DNA of 5,337 nt from Pseudofrankia asymbiotica (GTDB lineage: Bacteria > Actinomycetota > Actinomycetes > Frankiales > Frankiaceae). The DNA is taken from assembly GCF_001983105.1 (NCBI RefSeq), contig NZ_MOMC01000046.1, forward strand, positions 110,044 to 115,380. The letters run 5' to 3'. The notes under the pieces were generated by a model. That model had not been told where the DNA came from. It did no database searches and saw only the letters and a program-made list of their open reading frames with translations. Of the stretch, positions 1 to 5,106 are shown one piece after another; the first letter of the stretch is position 1, and each line of letters opens with the position of its first letter. The position numbers and the translations under genes were made by a program.

Positions 1-125
1 TGCGAAGCAAGGCGGTTACGAACCGTAGCGGTGCTCGCGGGTGTCGGGACCGGAAATCGCGCGCCCCGAGTCTCAGGTTTTCGCTGCGAGGTGATCCGTC
101 CGCGTTGTTCTCCTGGCGGACGGTT
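1..125. other. Left-edge stretch with no supported gene
   Basis: I see no convincing coding region here on either strand. The minus-strand frame that continues past the stop of the short ORF at 126-257 stays open to the window edge, but its composition is Arg/Pro/Thr-rich and resembles no family I know. The stretch contains a small inverted repeat (13-17 against 21-25, CGGTT/AACCG) and the outer arm of the larger hairpin at 89-131. It may be decayed coding sequence or a spacer after the operon. Confidence 0.4.
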
Positions 126-131
126 TCACCT
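89..131. terminator. Imperfect hairpin, possible operon terminator
   Basis: AGGTGA (89-94) pairs with TCACCT (126-131), and CCGTCCGC (96-103) pairs with GCGGACGG (116-123). One unpaired base lies on one side and two on the other, and the loop is 12 nt. That gives 14 base pairs in two blocks. It lies downstream of the minus-strand operon, roughly 170 nt past the stop at 302. No T-tract follows on the minus strand, which is common for actinobacterial hairpin terminators. A regulatory hairpin is equally possible because its outer arm is shared with the palindrome at 126-140. Confidence 0.35.
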
Positions 132-140
132 GTCAGGTGA
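126..140. repeat. 15-bp palindrome TCACCTG-T-CAGGTGA
   Basis: Perfect 7-bp arms (126-132 and 134-140) flank a single central T. The left arm overlaps the outer arm of the hairpin at 89-131, so the two structures cannot form together in RNA. The right side also belongs to a 10-bp direct repeat, AGGTGATCCG, at 89-98 and 135-144. The site could be a dimeric repressor operator or an RNA element; nothing in the sequence decides which. Confidence 0.45.
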
Positions 141-257
141 TCCGGGCGTCCCGTCGGGGCGCTGGGAGATGTCGACGCAGCGATCGGCCTCGAAGGTCTG
201 GTGGCTGGCGAGGACGAGCCACGACCTGTCGAGGGGTGGCGACATGGCTGAGATCAT
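126..257 (-). CDS. Short ORF, likely 3'-truncated small hypothetical protein
   Basis: This 43-codon minus-strand ORF starts at ATG 257-255, 44 nt after the stop of the DUF3592-like gene, and ends at TGA 128-126. A second in-frame ATG at 245-243 is an alternative start; neither has a clear Shine-Dalgarno. The core reads SWLVLASHQTFEADRCVDIS followed by QRPDGT. To me this resembles the N-terminus of small uncharacterised actinobacterial proteins that continue with a GFEEFRRD-like segment. Here the similarity stops right after PDGT and the ORF ends in SPDR. That suggests it has lost its 3' part, with the palindrome at 126-140 sitting at the break. The match is from memory and the function is unknown. 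It could be the last gene of the operon, a pseudogene, or spurious. Confidence 0.35.
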   Translation of the reverse strand: MISAMSPPLDRSWLVLASHQTFEADRCVDISQRPDGTPGSPDR

Positions 258-301
258 GCCGTCACGGCGGATTCGCGATTGTCGCCTGAAGCTCGCGGTG
301 G

Positions 302-1423
302 TCAGGGCGTCGATGGTGCGCCGCCGGCGACGGCCCAGCGGTGCACGAAGAGGGCGGCGATCTGGATCGTGCCGAACAGGGCGGCGACGACGATGCCGGA
401 GCCGCTGCTCTCGCCGGCCGCGGCGAGAGTGCCGGCGCCGGTGCCGAGGACCGCCCCGCCGAGCGCGAACAGCCCGGCGCGGCGGGCGCGGCTCGGTCTG
501 GGCGTCGCGCCCGCCGAGGACGCGGCGACGGCCGACGGCCAGGTCACGCCGGTCGGGTGCGGCGCCGGGACGGCCTGTGCGTGCGGGGGAAGGCCGACGC
601 CGGCGAGGGAGCCCGGCGTGTTGACCGTCGCCGCGAGGCCGCTACCGGCCGCGCCGATCTCGTGGACGATCAGCTTTCTGCTGAGTTTCCCGCGGGTGCG
701 GCTCAGGGGTACCAGCCTGGTCCCGTCGGGTAGCTCGACGACGACCCGGGGCCAGCGGGCCGGGTCGCCGTGGACGGTCACGGTAGTGCCCGCGGGCAGC
801 TCGTCGGCCTTCGGGTTCCACATCACCCGTTGCCAGCGGGCCGCGGGGGAGGCGAGGGGCACGCCGGGCTCGGAGAGCCGGACCCATCTGCCAGGTCCGC
901 CGGACACCGGGATGTCGCTCCGGTCCCCGGTGTAGATCACGGCGGTCATCGGCCGGGCGGGCCGGCGCGTGGCGGCGAGGAACCACAGGCCGCGGCCTGA
1001 CCACCACAGCGCGATCACGAGCGCGCCCAGCCCGGAGAGGATCGACGGCACGATGAGGTTGTCCTCGCGGGCGGTCTCGTCCTGGTCGGCGGCGAAGGCG
1101 TGGGACGGGTGGCGCGGGTCGTAGGTCAGCGGGTAGGTACCGCCGTGGTGGTACCGGCCGGTGTCGTCGGTGCTGAACGACCCGACGTGGTCGTCACCGG
1201 CCTGGTCGGTCCAGCGCACGTGGATCAGGTCGTGGTCCCTGCCGAGGCCGTCCTCGATGATCTGGCCGGTCGCGGCGACGGTGGCGTGGGCGCGCTGCGC
1301 CCGGTAGACGGCGAGGCGCCACTGCAGCAGCGCGGTGATCAGCGCCGTCGCCAGGATCAGGCTGCCGGTCGCCAGCAGCGCGACGCGCAGCTCGGGCCGC
1401 CCGCGGCGCAGCGCCGGGCTCAT
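302..1423 (-). CDS. Four-helix membrane protein with DUF3592-like domain
   Basis: The product is 373 aa. Predicted membrane helices lie near residues 13-34, 123-150, 316-336 and 342-362. The segment between helices 1 and 2 (about 45-115) has the look of a DUF3592 domain: ATGQIIEDG near 51, a short beta-rich stretch, then YPLTYDPRHPSHAF at about 97-110, matching the family habit of ending in a Y-V-YDP-x-P pattern before the next helix. Residues 155-260 form a soluble, beta-rich region, and 265-312 is a Pro/Ala-rich linker. I chose ATG 1423 because it overlaps the stop of the upstream gene in an ATGA (1423-1420). The longer open frame upstream reads Arg/His/Pro-rich, typical of an out-of-frame shadow. 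The overlap implies translational coupling with the M48-like gene and a shared role at the membrane. Biochemical function is unknown; the DUF3592 call is by motif only. Confidence 0.8.
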   Translation of the reverse strand: MSPALRRGRPELRVALLATGSLILATALITALLQWRLAVYRAQRAHATVAATGQIIEDGLGRDHDLIHVRWTDQAGDDHVGSFSTDDTGRYHHGGTYPLTYDPRHPSHAFAADQDETAREDNLIVPSILSGLGALVIALWWSGRGLWFLAATRRPARPMTAVIYTGDRSDIPVSGGPGRWVRLSEPGVPLASPAARWQRVMWNPKADELPAGTTVTVHGDPARWPRVVVELPDGTRLVPLSRTRGKLSRKLIVHEIGAAGSGLAATVNTPGSLAGVGLPPHAQAVPAPHPTGVTWPSAVAASSAGATPRPSRARRAGLFALGGAVLGTGAGTLAAAGESSGSGIVVAALFGTIQIAALFVHRWAVAGGAPSTP

Positions 1424-2715
1424 CGGGACGTCTCGGTGGCCGTGCCGCCGCCCACGGCCGGCTGGGCGTTGGTGGTGGCGAGCACGCGACCGCGGGAGCG
1501 CAGCCGGCGGCGGGCCCGCAGCCGGGCGAGCAGCGAGCGCCGGTCGTAGGTGGTGGCGGCGTCGGTGATCGCACGGGTGCCCAAGGCGCACAGCTCTGCC
1601 ATCGACTCCAGCGGCACGGGGGCCGGGGCCGGTTCGCCCGGCAACTGCGCGGCGACCAGATCGGTGAGGGCGGTAACCGATGCCGGGGCGCCAAGAGCGC
1701 GCAGGCGCACCGGCAGCGGCGGGTCGACGGTCAGGACATACCTGTCGGCGAGCAACTCGGCGATCTGCTCATCGGCGGTTGCCGCGAGGCCCGCGCGGAG
1801 CACGGGGTCGGCCAGCGTCGCGGTGATCGCGTCGTAGAGGTCGTCCAGGTGCGCCGTGCCGACGGAGATCGGGCGGCCGAGGGCGAGCGCGTCACACCAC
1901 TGCTCGCCGTGGACGCCGAGGGCCGCGTCCGCGAGCATCTCCCGGGCGAGCGCGTCCCGCAGCTCCAGGGCACCGACCGTGCCGGCGGCTCGGATGTCCG
2001 CGTCGAGGTCGAGGCGCCACGCGACGGCGCGCCCCGCCCGCGCGGCCGGCGCGCAGAGCGCCTTCGGCAGGTGCACCGGCCGGTCCAGGCTGAGGGCGAG
2101 CATCCGGTACGCGCCGCCGAGCCACCGGTCACGGCGCGGCGCGGCGACCGTCCGGTCGGCCAGCAGACAGGTCGCGACCGCGGCGAGCGCAGGCTCTCCC
2201 AACGAGACGACGTGGTGGAGCGCGAGCAGCAGCCCGTACGCCGGCCGGCCGTCGATCTTCGTGTGGACCAGGCCGGCATCGATCGGGGTGATCCGGACAA
2301 CCACCGGCTCGGTGAGGTCTAGGCGCTGGCAGGCCCGCGCGACGAGCGCGCACAACGTGGGCTCCTGCTCGGGCAGCACGGCACGGCCCGGCAGCTTCCC
2401 GACGGGGACCGGCCGGTCCGGGAGGACGCCGAGAACCGACGAGGCGAGGGAGCCGGCCATCGGGATGGCCCAGCCGACAGCCAGCCACTGCCACCCTATG
2501 CCCAGCGGCGCCAGCCAGCCGACGACGAGGATCGCTGGCACGGCAAGGACGCCCGGGTCGCCCAGGATCAGCAGCGCCACGACGAGCGCCCATTCGGCGG
2601 TCGAAGACCGACGCCGGACCCGGCCCGGGGCCAGCGAGTCCACCAGGGCGGTCACCACGGCCGGGCTTACACTGTCGGCCGCTCGCGCACGAGCAGGTTC
2701 GGCTTGGCGGGACAT
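1420..2715 (-). CDS. M48-like membrane pseudopeptidase (HEXXH lost)
   Basis: The product is 431 aa. Two hydrophobic blocks (about 41-69 and 72-98) are followed by a cytoplasmic-type alpha-rich domain. Residues 136-190 follow the M48 pattern that leads into the active site: a beta strand (VVVRITP), a second strand with a short turn (HTKIDGRPAYGLLLALHHVV), then SLGEPALAAVATCLLAD. In active M48 enzymes the last part reads about AxLAHELxH; here it is ATCLLADR (181-188), so both zinc His residues and the catalytic Glu are absent. Later M48-like features remain: an ALAREMLADAAL segment (255-266) where the third zinc ligand is expected, and DPPLPVRLRALG (331-342), matching the usual HPPLxxRLxALG. 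The start at ATG 2715 is fixed by GGAGG five bases upstream; the frame is open further up but only through the duplicated leader. Promoter, leader and coupling to the next gene all look intact, which argues for a retained non-catalytic role. It could alternatively be an unrelated family with chance resemblance. Confidence 0.72.
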   Translation of the reverse strand: MSRQAEPARARAADSVSPAVVTALVDSLAPGRVRRRSSTAEWALVVALLILGDPGVLAVPAILVVGWLAPLGIGWQWLAVGWAIPMAGSLASSVLGVLPDRPVPVGKLPGRAVLPEQEPTLCALVARACQRLDLTEPVVVRITPIDAGLVHTKIDGRPAYGLLLALHHVVSLGEPALAAVATCLLADRTVAAPRRDRWLGGAYRMLALSLDRPVHLPKALCAPAARAGRAVAWRLDLDADIRAAGTVGALELRDALAREMLADAALGVHGEQWCDALALGRPISVGTAHLDDLYDAITATLADPVLRAGLAATADEQIAELLADRYVLTVDPPLPVRLRALGAPASVTALTDLVAAQLPGEPAPAPVPLESMAELCALGTRAITDAATTYDRRSLLARLRARRRLRSRGRVLATTNAQPAVGGGTATETSR

Positions 2716-2720
2716 GGAAG

Positions 2721-2725
2721 CCTCC
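2721..2725 (-). promoter_or_regulatory. Shine-Dalgarno for the M48-like gene
   Basis: GGAGG on the minus strand lies 5 nt before ATG 2715. It decides the start against the in-frame upstream ATGs near 2811 and 2781, which have no such site and would translate the conserved leader. Confidence 0.75.
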
Positions 2726-2782
2726 GGGAGTTGGCGACGACGAACAAGAACGCCGACCAGACTTCCCGGCACACCGGACATG

Positions 2783-2811
2783 AAGATAGGACTCCGGTCG
2801 AACCGGTGCAA
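2783..2811 (-). promoter_or_regulatory. Sigma70-like promoter of the pseudopeptidase operon
   Basis: On the minus strand, TTGCAC (2811-2806), a 17-bp spacer and TATCTT (2788-2783) form a -35/-10 pair. The start site would fall near 2776, giving a leader of about 60 nt before ATG 2715. Support comes from the duplicate at 3196-3224, which keeps both boxes and the exact 17-bp spacing although the spacer itself has diverged. The -10 fits the loose actinobacterial TANNNT pattern. Confidence 0.6.
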
Positions 2812-2835
2812 GGGGAACGGAGCCGGCCGCTGGTC

Positions 2836-3130
2836 TCACCTTCGCGGCGCTCCGACGGTGAGGGCCCAGCCGTTGATGACCACGGCGGCACCGGCGAATG
2901 CGCAGCCGAGCGACGCGAGAACTGCGCCGAGGGTCGACGACGCCGCACTGTGCGCGAGGAAGCCCCGATCACTCCGGCCAGCGCCGCGGCCACGTGCGGG
3001 CCGCCCGCGCCACGAGCACCTGCCAGGACGTCACCCCTTCTAGCAACGCGAACGCGACGAGCAGCAGGCCGACGGCTGTCGCCGCCAGTCAGGTCTCGGG
3101 CCGCCCCGGCAGGAGCGCGCGGCTGGGCAT
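2836..3130 (-). pseudogene. Decayed small membrane-protein gene
   Basis: ATG 3130 has GGAGG four bases upstream and its own promoter copy, but the frame meets TGA at 3091-3089 after 13 codons. Immediately behind the stop, in the same frame, comes a convincing membrane helix (LAATAVGLLLVAFALLEGVT). A second hydrophobic stretch, VAAALAGVIGASS (about 2950-2995), is in another frame. A third, STLGAVLASLGCAFAGAAVV followed by INGWALTVGAPRR and TGA 2838-2836, is in the third frame. Read together, these give an ancestral protein of about 98 residues with three helices, broken by one nonsense change and apparently two frameshifts. The family is not recognised. Its position behind the same promoter as the pseudopeptidase suggests it once belonged to the same system. 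The alternatives are sequencing errors, or two tiny separate ORFs. Confidence 0.5.
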
Positions 3131-3224
3131 CGGGCCTCCCGGAGCTGGCGATGAAGGACAGGACCGCCGACCAGGCTTCCCGGCATACCGGACGAAAAGT
3201 AGGCCGCCGGCCGCACCGGGGCAA
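3131..3224 (-). repeat. Promoter-leader repeat, copy B
   Basis: This is the partner of 2716-2811, placed 5' of the decayed small gene. It contains a -35, a -10, a leader with the shared CCGGGAAG-Y-CTGGTCGGCG core, and GGAGG (3139-3135) four bases before ATG 3130. Relative to copy A it lacks one base after the -10 and one between the Shine-Dalgarno and the start. The hypothetical leader reading frame therefore runs into the following gene in copy A but not in copy B. This argues that the conserved part acts as DNA or RNA rather than as peptide. Confidence 0.75.
3196..3224 (-). promoter_or_regulatory. Sigma70-like promoter of the decayed small gene
   Basis: TTGCCC (3224-3219), a 17-bp spacer and TACTTT (3201-3196) on the minus strand. 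It mirrors the promoter at 2783-2811 in box sequence and spacing. Conservation of the boxes between the diverged copies is the main support. It may still drive transcription through the broken gene into the intact operon, making that operon doubly promoted. Confidence 0.55.
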
Positions 3225-3480
3225 CTTCCTTCCGCTGCGCATCAGCAGGCCGCGCTGCCCCCGAACGGGCCTTCACCCCCGGCGCCAGGGCACTCCTGAC
3301 AGCCGCCGCATCCCGGGGGCTGTCAGCACGCCGGGAGTCGGTGCCTGTCCCCGAGGCGACGCCCGACCTGATGGGAGCTGACAGGCCTGCGATCGGGTAG
3401 CGGGCGCTTCGCCGGCGCGTGAGCGCGGGCCGTGGTCTGTCCGCCAGGGCGGATCGCAGGCAGGGCGCGCATCGTGAGCG
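3225..3480. other. Intergenic stretch with short inverted repeats
   Basis: No convincing gene on either strand. A minus-strand frame beginning at ATG 3473-3471 stays open for about 50 codons, but it is Arg/Pro-rich and matches nothing I know. The stretch does hold structure: the 9-bp-arm hairpin at 3296-3326, another CTGACAG at 3378-3384, the 14-bp palindrome TCCGCC-AG-GGCGGA at 3440-3453, and a 10-bp direct repeat CGTGAGCGCG at 3418-3427 and 3473-3482. Confidence 0.5.
3296..3326. repeat. Inverted repeat CTGACAGCC / GGCTGTCAG
   Basis: Perfect 9-bp arms (3296-3304 and 3318-3326) with a 13-nt loop. The 7-mer CTGACAG recurs at 3378-3384, so three copies lie within 90 bp upstream of promoter copy B. 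This could be an operator cluster or a hairpin terminating readthrough from the right. There is no T-tract on the minus strand. Confidence 0.45.
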
Positions 3481-3514
3481 CGACCAGGCCGGCTTCCTCG
3501 AGCCGGCCTGGTCG
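3481..3514. terminator. Strong hairpin terminator after the DUF2637-like remnant
   Basis: Perfect 13-bp arms CGACCAGGCCGGC (3481-3493) and GCCGGCCTGGTCG (3502-3514) with an 8-nt loop; one further T-A pair can close the loop. It lies 22 nt beyond the stop codon at 3537 on the minus strand, the expected place for an intrinsic terminator. No U-tract follows on either strand, which is usual for hairpin terminators in high-GC actinobacteria. It would insulate the pseudopeptidase cluster from the mobile-element remnants. Confidence 0.65.
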
Positions 3515-3536
3515 GGCTCTGGTCCGGCCGGTCGAT

Positions 3537-4046
3537 CTACGTTGTCGCCGTGCCGCTGCGGCCGTCGAGGGCGACGTGGGTGTTGCTGCGTAGCTGGGCG
3601 ACGAGCCCGCGGGCGGTGTCCGAGCCGACGTGGAGCCTTTTCCTCAGGGTCTCGGCGGAGATCGGGCGGCGATGGTGTTGCCAGTGCAGAACGTCCTCGG
3701 CGCGCGCTCGATGGAGGAGATCCTGGCTACGCGCCTCACTCTGGTCCGCAGCACAGGCTGAACCCGCGACGAGAGCCTGGTCTCGGGTTCTCCCATCCTC
3801 GGAGGTGGCGACTGACAGCCGATCCGCAATTGCCCTGCCGGCCAGCGCGTCTCCGATCTGCGCATCCACACGCGGCGTGGCGCTTTCCGTGGCCTGCATG
3901 GCATAGAGGAGGCTCGGGCCGACCTCCGCCCAGCCTATGAGCAGTAGCGGTCCGACGGTCACGAGACGGGCCGAAGCGTCCGGAACCGCCAGGTTTACGG
4001 AACGCCCGTTCGATTCGGTAGATGATGTTACGGTCGGCGCGGTCAC
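3537..4046 (-). pseudogene. N-terminally truncated DUF2637/Spd-like protein
   Basis: The 169-aa frame starts at GTG 4046, which overlaps the stop of the integrase remnant (GTGA). The early segment NLAVPDASARLVTVGP (18-33), running into the hydrophobic LLLIGWAEVGPSLLYAM (34-50), looks like the last membrane helix of actinobacterial DUF2637 proteins, where an N-x-A-x-P motif precedes a final helix. A hydrophilic linker follows, then RRPISAETLRKRLHVGSD with TARGLVAQLR (126-153), a helix-turn-helix-like tail common at the C-terminus of these proteins. Full-length members have about four helices and over 200 residues, so the first helices are missing here. Such proteins typically sit on actinobacterial integrative elements and plasmids, where Spd proteins take part in plasmid spread. 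The family call is from motif memory. The fragment may still be expressed, since the frame is clean and a hairpin terminator follows. Confidence 0.55.
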
Positions 4047-4154
4047 CGGGCATCGCCCCTCGTCAGGGCCCGGGTAGCGACCGATCGGACAGTGATTTCA
4101 GGGCCAGCAACCAAGATCGAGCGGTTCGGATGCTGGTACACAGGGTCCACCCGT

Positions 4155-4168
4155 TCACAGGCCTGTGA
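4155..4168. repeat. 14-bp perfect palindrome TCACAGGCCTGTGA
   Basis: Two 7-bp arms with no spacer, inside the tail of the integrase remnant and in a stretch slightly poorer in GC than its surroundings. A spacerless palindrome cannot form a normal RNA hairpin, so a protein-binding site (operator, or recombination-related site of the lost element) is more likely than a terminator. It could be chance. Confidence 0.35.
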
Positions 4169-4228
4169 CCTGCATCGTTGCGCCATCGCCGGTATTTCAT
4201 GATTCGACTGGTCCGCCATCGTCATCCT

Positions 4229-4250
4229 GGATGGGCACAGGATGGGCACG
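4229..4250. repeat. 11-bp tandem repeat GGATGGGCAC(A/G)
   Basis: Copies at 4229-4239 and 4240-4250 differ only in the last base. They lie downstream of the catalytic-Tyr region within the integrase remnant. The repeat resembles a replication-slippage duplication and is a second small tandem duplication in the same fragment. Confidence 0.6.
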
Positions 4251-4381
4251 CCGTGTCGCGCGAGGCACCGCGTTGGCCACTTCGCCGCCGCGGCTTGGCC
4301 CGCCGGGCGCAGCAGATGGGCGTAGAACCGCTCCGTCACATGTGGCGAAGAGTGACCACGGCGCCTGGATACCAAGGCGAC

Positions 4382-4429
4382 GTCGACGCACTCCGCCAGC
4401 TGGAGGTCGACGCACTCCGCCAGCTGGAG
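4382..4429. repeat. Perfect 24-bp tandem duplication
   Basis: Two identical adjacent 24-bp units (4382-4405 and 4406-4429), each starting GTCGACGCAC on the plus strand and ending CAGCTGGAG. On the minus strand each unit encodes LQLAECVD in the integrase remnant frame, so the duplication adds eight residues in frame just before the GHSS motif. The absence of any divergence suggests a recent event or a mutable tract. Confidence 0.9.
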
Positions 4430-4452
4430 TAGGTGGGCCCCGCGTGGATCGG

Positions 4453-5106
4453 TCAGGCGAGGCCAGCGTCGTGGGCGAGGAGCGCTATCTGGGTGCGGTT
4501 GTCGAGGTCGAGCTTGGTCAGGATGTGCGACACATGGGTCTTCACAGTGGCCAGGGTCATGCCGAGCGCGATGGCTGTCTCGGCGTTGTTGCGGCCTTGG
4601 CCGATCGCCACCACGACGTCGCGCTCGCGCGGACTGAGCACCGCGAGGGTGGCCTTGGCCTGGGCGTACGCGCCGGCCTGGACGGCGACCCGGTCCATCA
4701 GCCGGCGAGTGATCCGTGGGGACAGGATCGGCTCGCCGGCCGCGACCTGCCGGACCGCCGCCGCGATCTGGGCCGGTGGGGTGTCCTTGAGCAGAAAGCC
4801 GCTGGCTCCAGCGCGAAGTGCGTGCAAGATGTTCTCGTCGGTGTCGAAAGTGGTCAGCACGATGATCTCAGGCGGTCGTGGGCGCGCCCGCAGGCGGCGA
4901 GTGGCGGTTATACCGTCGATCCGGGGCATGCGCAGGTCCATCAGTACGACGTCGGGGGCGTGTGCGTCGGCCGCGGCCGACGCCTGGTCGCCGTCGTCGG
5001 CCTCGCCGACCACCGAGATGCCCGGGGCGCCGTCGAGCATCATGGTCAACCCGGCGCGGACGAGTGCGTCGTCGTCGACGACGAGCACGCGCACCAGGGG
5101 GGTCAC
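4453..5106 (-). CDS. NarL/FixJ-family response regulator
   Basis: The product is 217 aa, the normal length for the family. The receiver domain (about 5-120) has the acidic cluster DDD at 11-13, phosphoacceptor Asp57 in VVLMDLRMP, Thr85 in VLTTF, and Lys107 in GFLLKD. The LuxR-type helix-turn-helix (about 154-214) starts LSPRERDVV and contains the recognition helix TLATVKTHVSHILTKL. All key residues are present, so it should be a phosphorylation-controlled transcription factor. I set the start at GTG 5106 because it overlaps the kinase stop in GTGA; a GTG at 5115 in the same frame would add three residues. Its partner is the overlapping kinase. Its targets are unknown, and nothing in the window shows that it controls the cluster to the left. 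Confidence 0.95.
   Translation of the reverse strand: MTPLVRVLVVDDDALVRAGLTMMLDGAPGISVVGEADDGDQASAAADAHAPDVVLMDLRMPRIDGITATRRLRARPRPPEIIVLTTFDTDENILHALRAGASGFLLKDTPPAQIAAAVRQVAAGEPILSPRITRRLMDRVAVQAGAYAQAKATLAVLSPRERDVVVAIGQGRNNAETAIALGMTLATVKTHVSHILTKLDLDNRTQIALLAHDAGLA

Larger units (their letters stand above)
2716..2811 (-). repeat. Promoter-leader repeat, copy A
   Basis: This 96-nt stretch, from the -35 box to the start codon of the M48-like gene, is a diverged duplicate of 3131-3224. By hand alignment I count 73 of 96 positions identical with two 1-nt gaps. The best conserved block is a CCGGGAAG-Y-CTGGTCGGCG core in the leader (identical except for one base). Both copies end in a Shine-Dalgarno and an ATG, so the whole 5' control unit has been copied. 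Confidence 0.75.
4043..4435 (-). pseudogene. Tyrosine recombinase (integrase) C-terminal remnant
   Basis: The minus-strand frame from about 4435 reads HLLQLAECVD, a repeat of the last residues, VALVSRRRGHSSPHVTERFY and AHLLRPAGQAAA. This matches the end of tyrosine recombinases: the (L)GHSS box II His region (His codon 4354-4352) and the catalytic Tyr in the FYAHL context (codon 4324-4322). The RHxxR part with the first catalytic Arg, and everything upstream, is missing, because the response-regulator gene ends 18 bases away. A 24-bp tandem duplication lies within the remnant. The usual LGHSS is RGHSS here. From about 4280 to the stop at 4043 the frame is open but I recognise no domain. It is a dead fragment of an integrative element, consistent with the Spd-like remnant after it. 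A functional recombinase is excluded by the missing domain. Confidence 0.65.

Noticed and set aside
31..935. Long plus-strand open frames at the left end (31-624, 279-935, 341-733)
   Set aside because: They lie opposite the DUF3592-like gene, are dominated by Arg/Pro/Gly/Ala, show no domain, and are the usual shadows in GC-rich DNA.
1424..1591. Longer N-terminus for the DUF3592-like protein
   Set aside because: The extra 56 residues are Arg/His/Pro-rich, overlap the end of the M48-like gene out of frame, and ignore the ATGA overlap start.
2716..2811. Upstream in-frame ATGs extending the M48-like protein by up to 32 residues
   Set aside because: The extension lies in the duplicated leader, downstream of the predicted -10 or inside the promoter. 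In copy B the same frame is not joined to the gene, and a good Shine-Dalgarno marks ATG 2715.
2797..2811. tRNA T-loop-like GGTTCGACC on the minus strand
   Set aside because: No matching 5-bp T-stem, anticodon arm or acceptor stem could be found around it; it is part of the promoter spacer.
1856..3043. 395-codon plus-strand open frame
   Set aside because: It is antisense to the M48-like gene and continues across its promoter and the decayed gene. Its Ser/Arg/Thr-rich composition without motifs marks it as a shadow.
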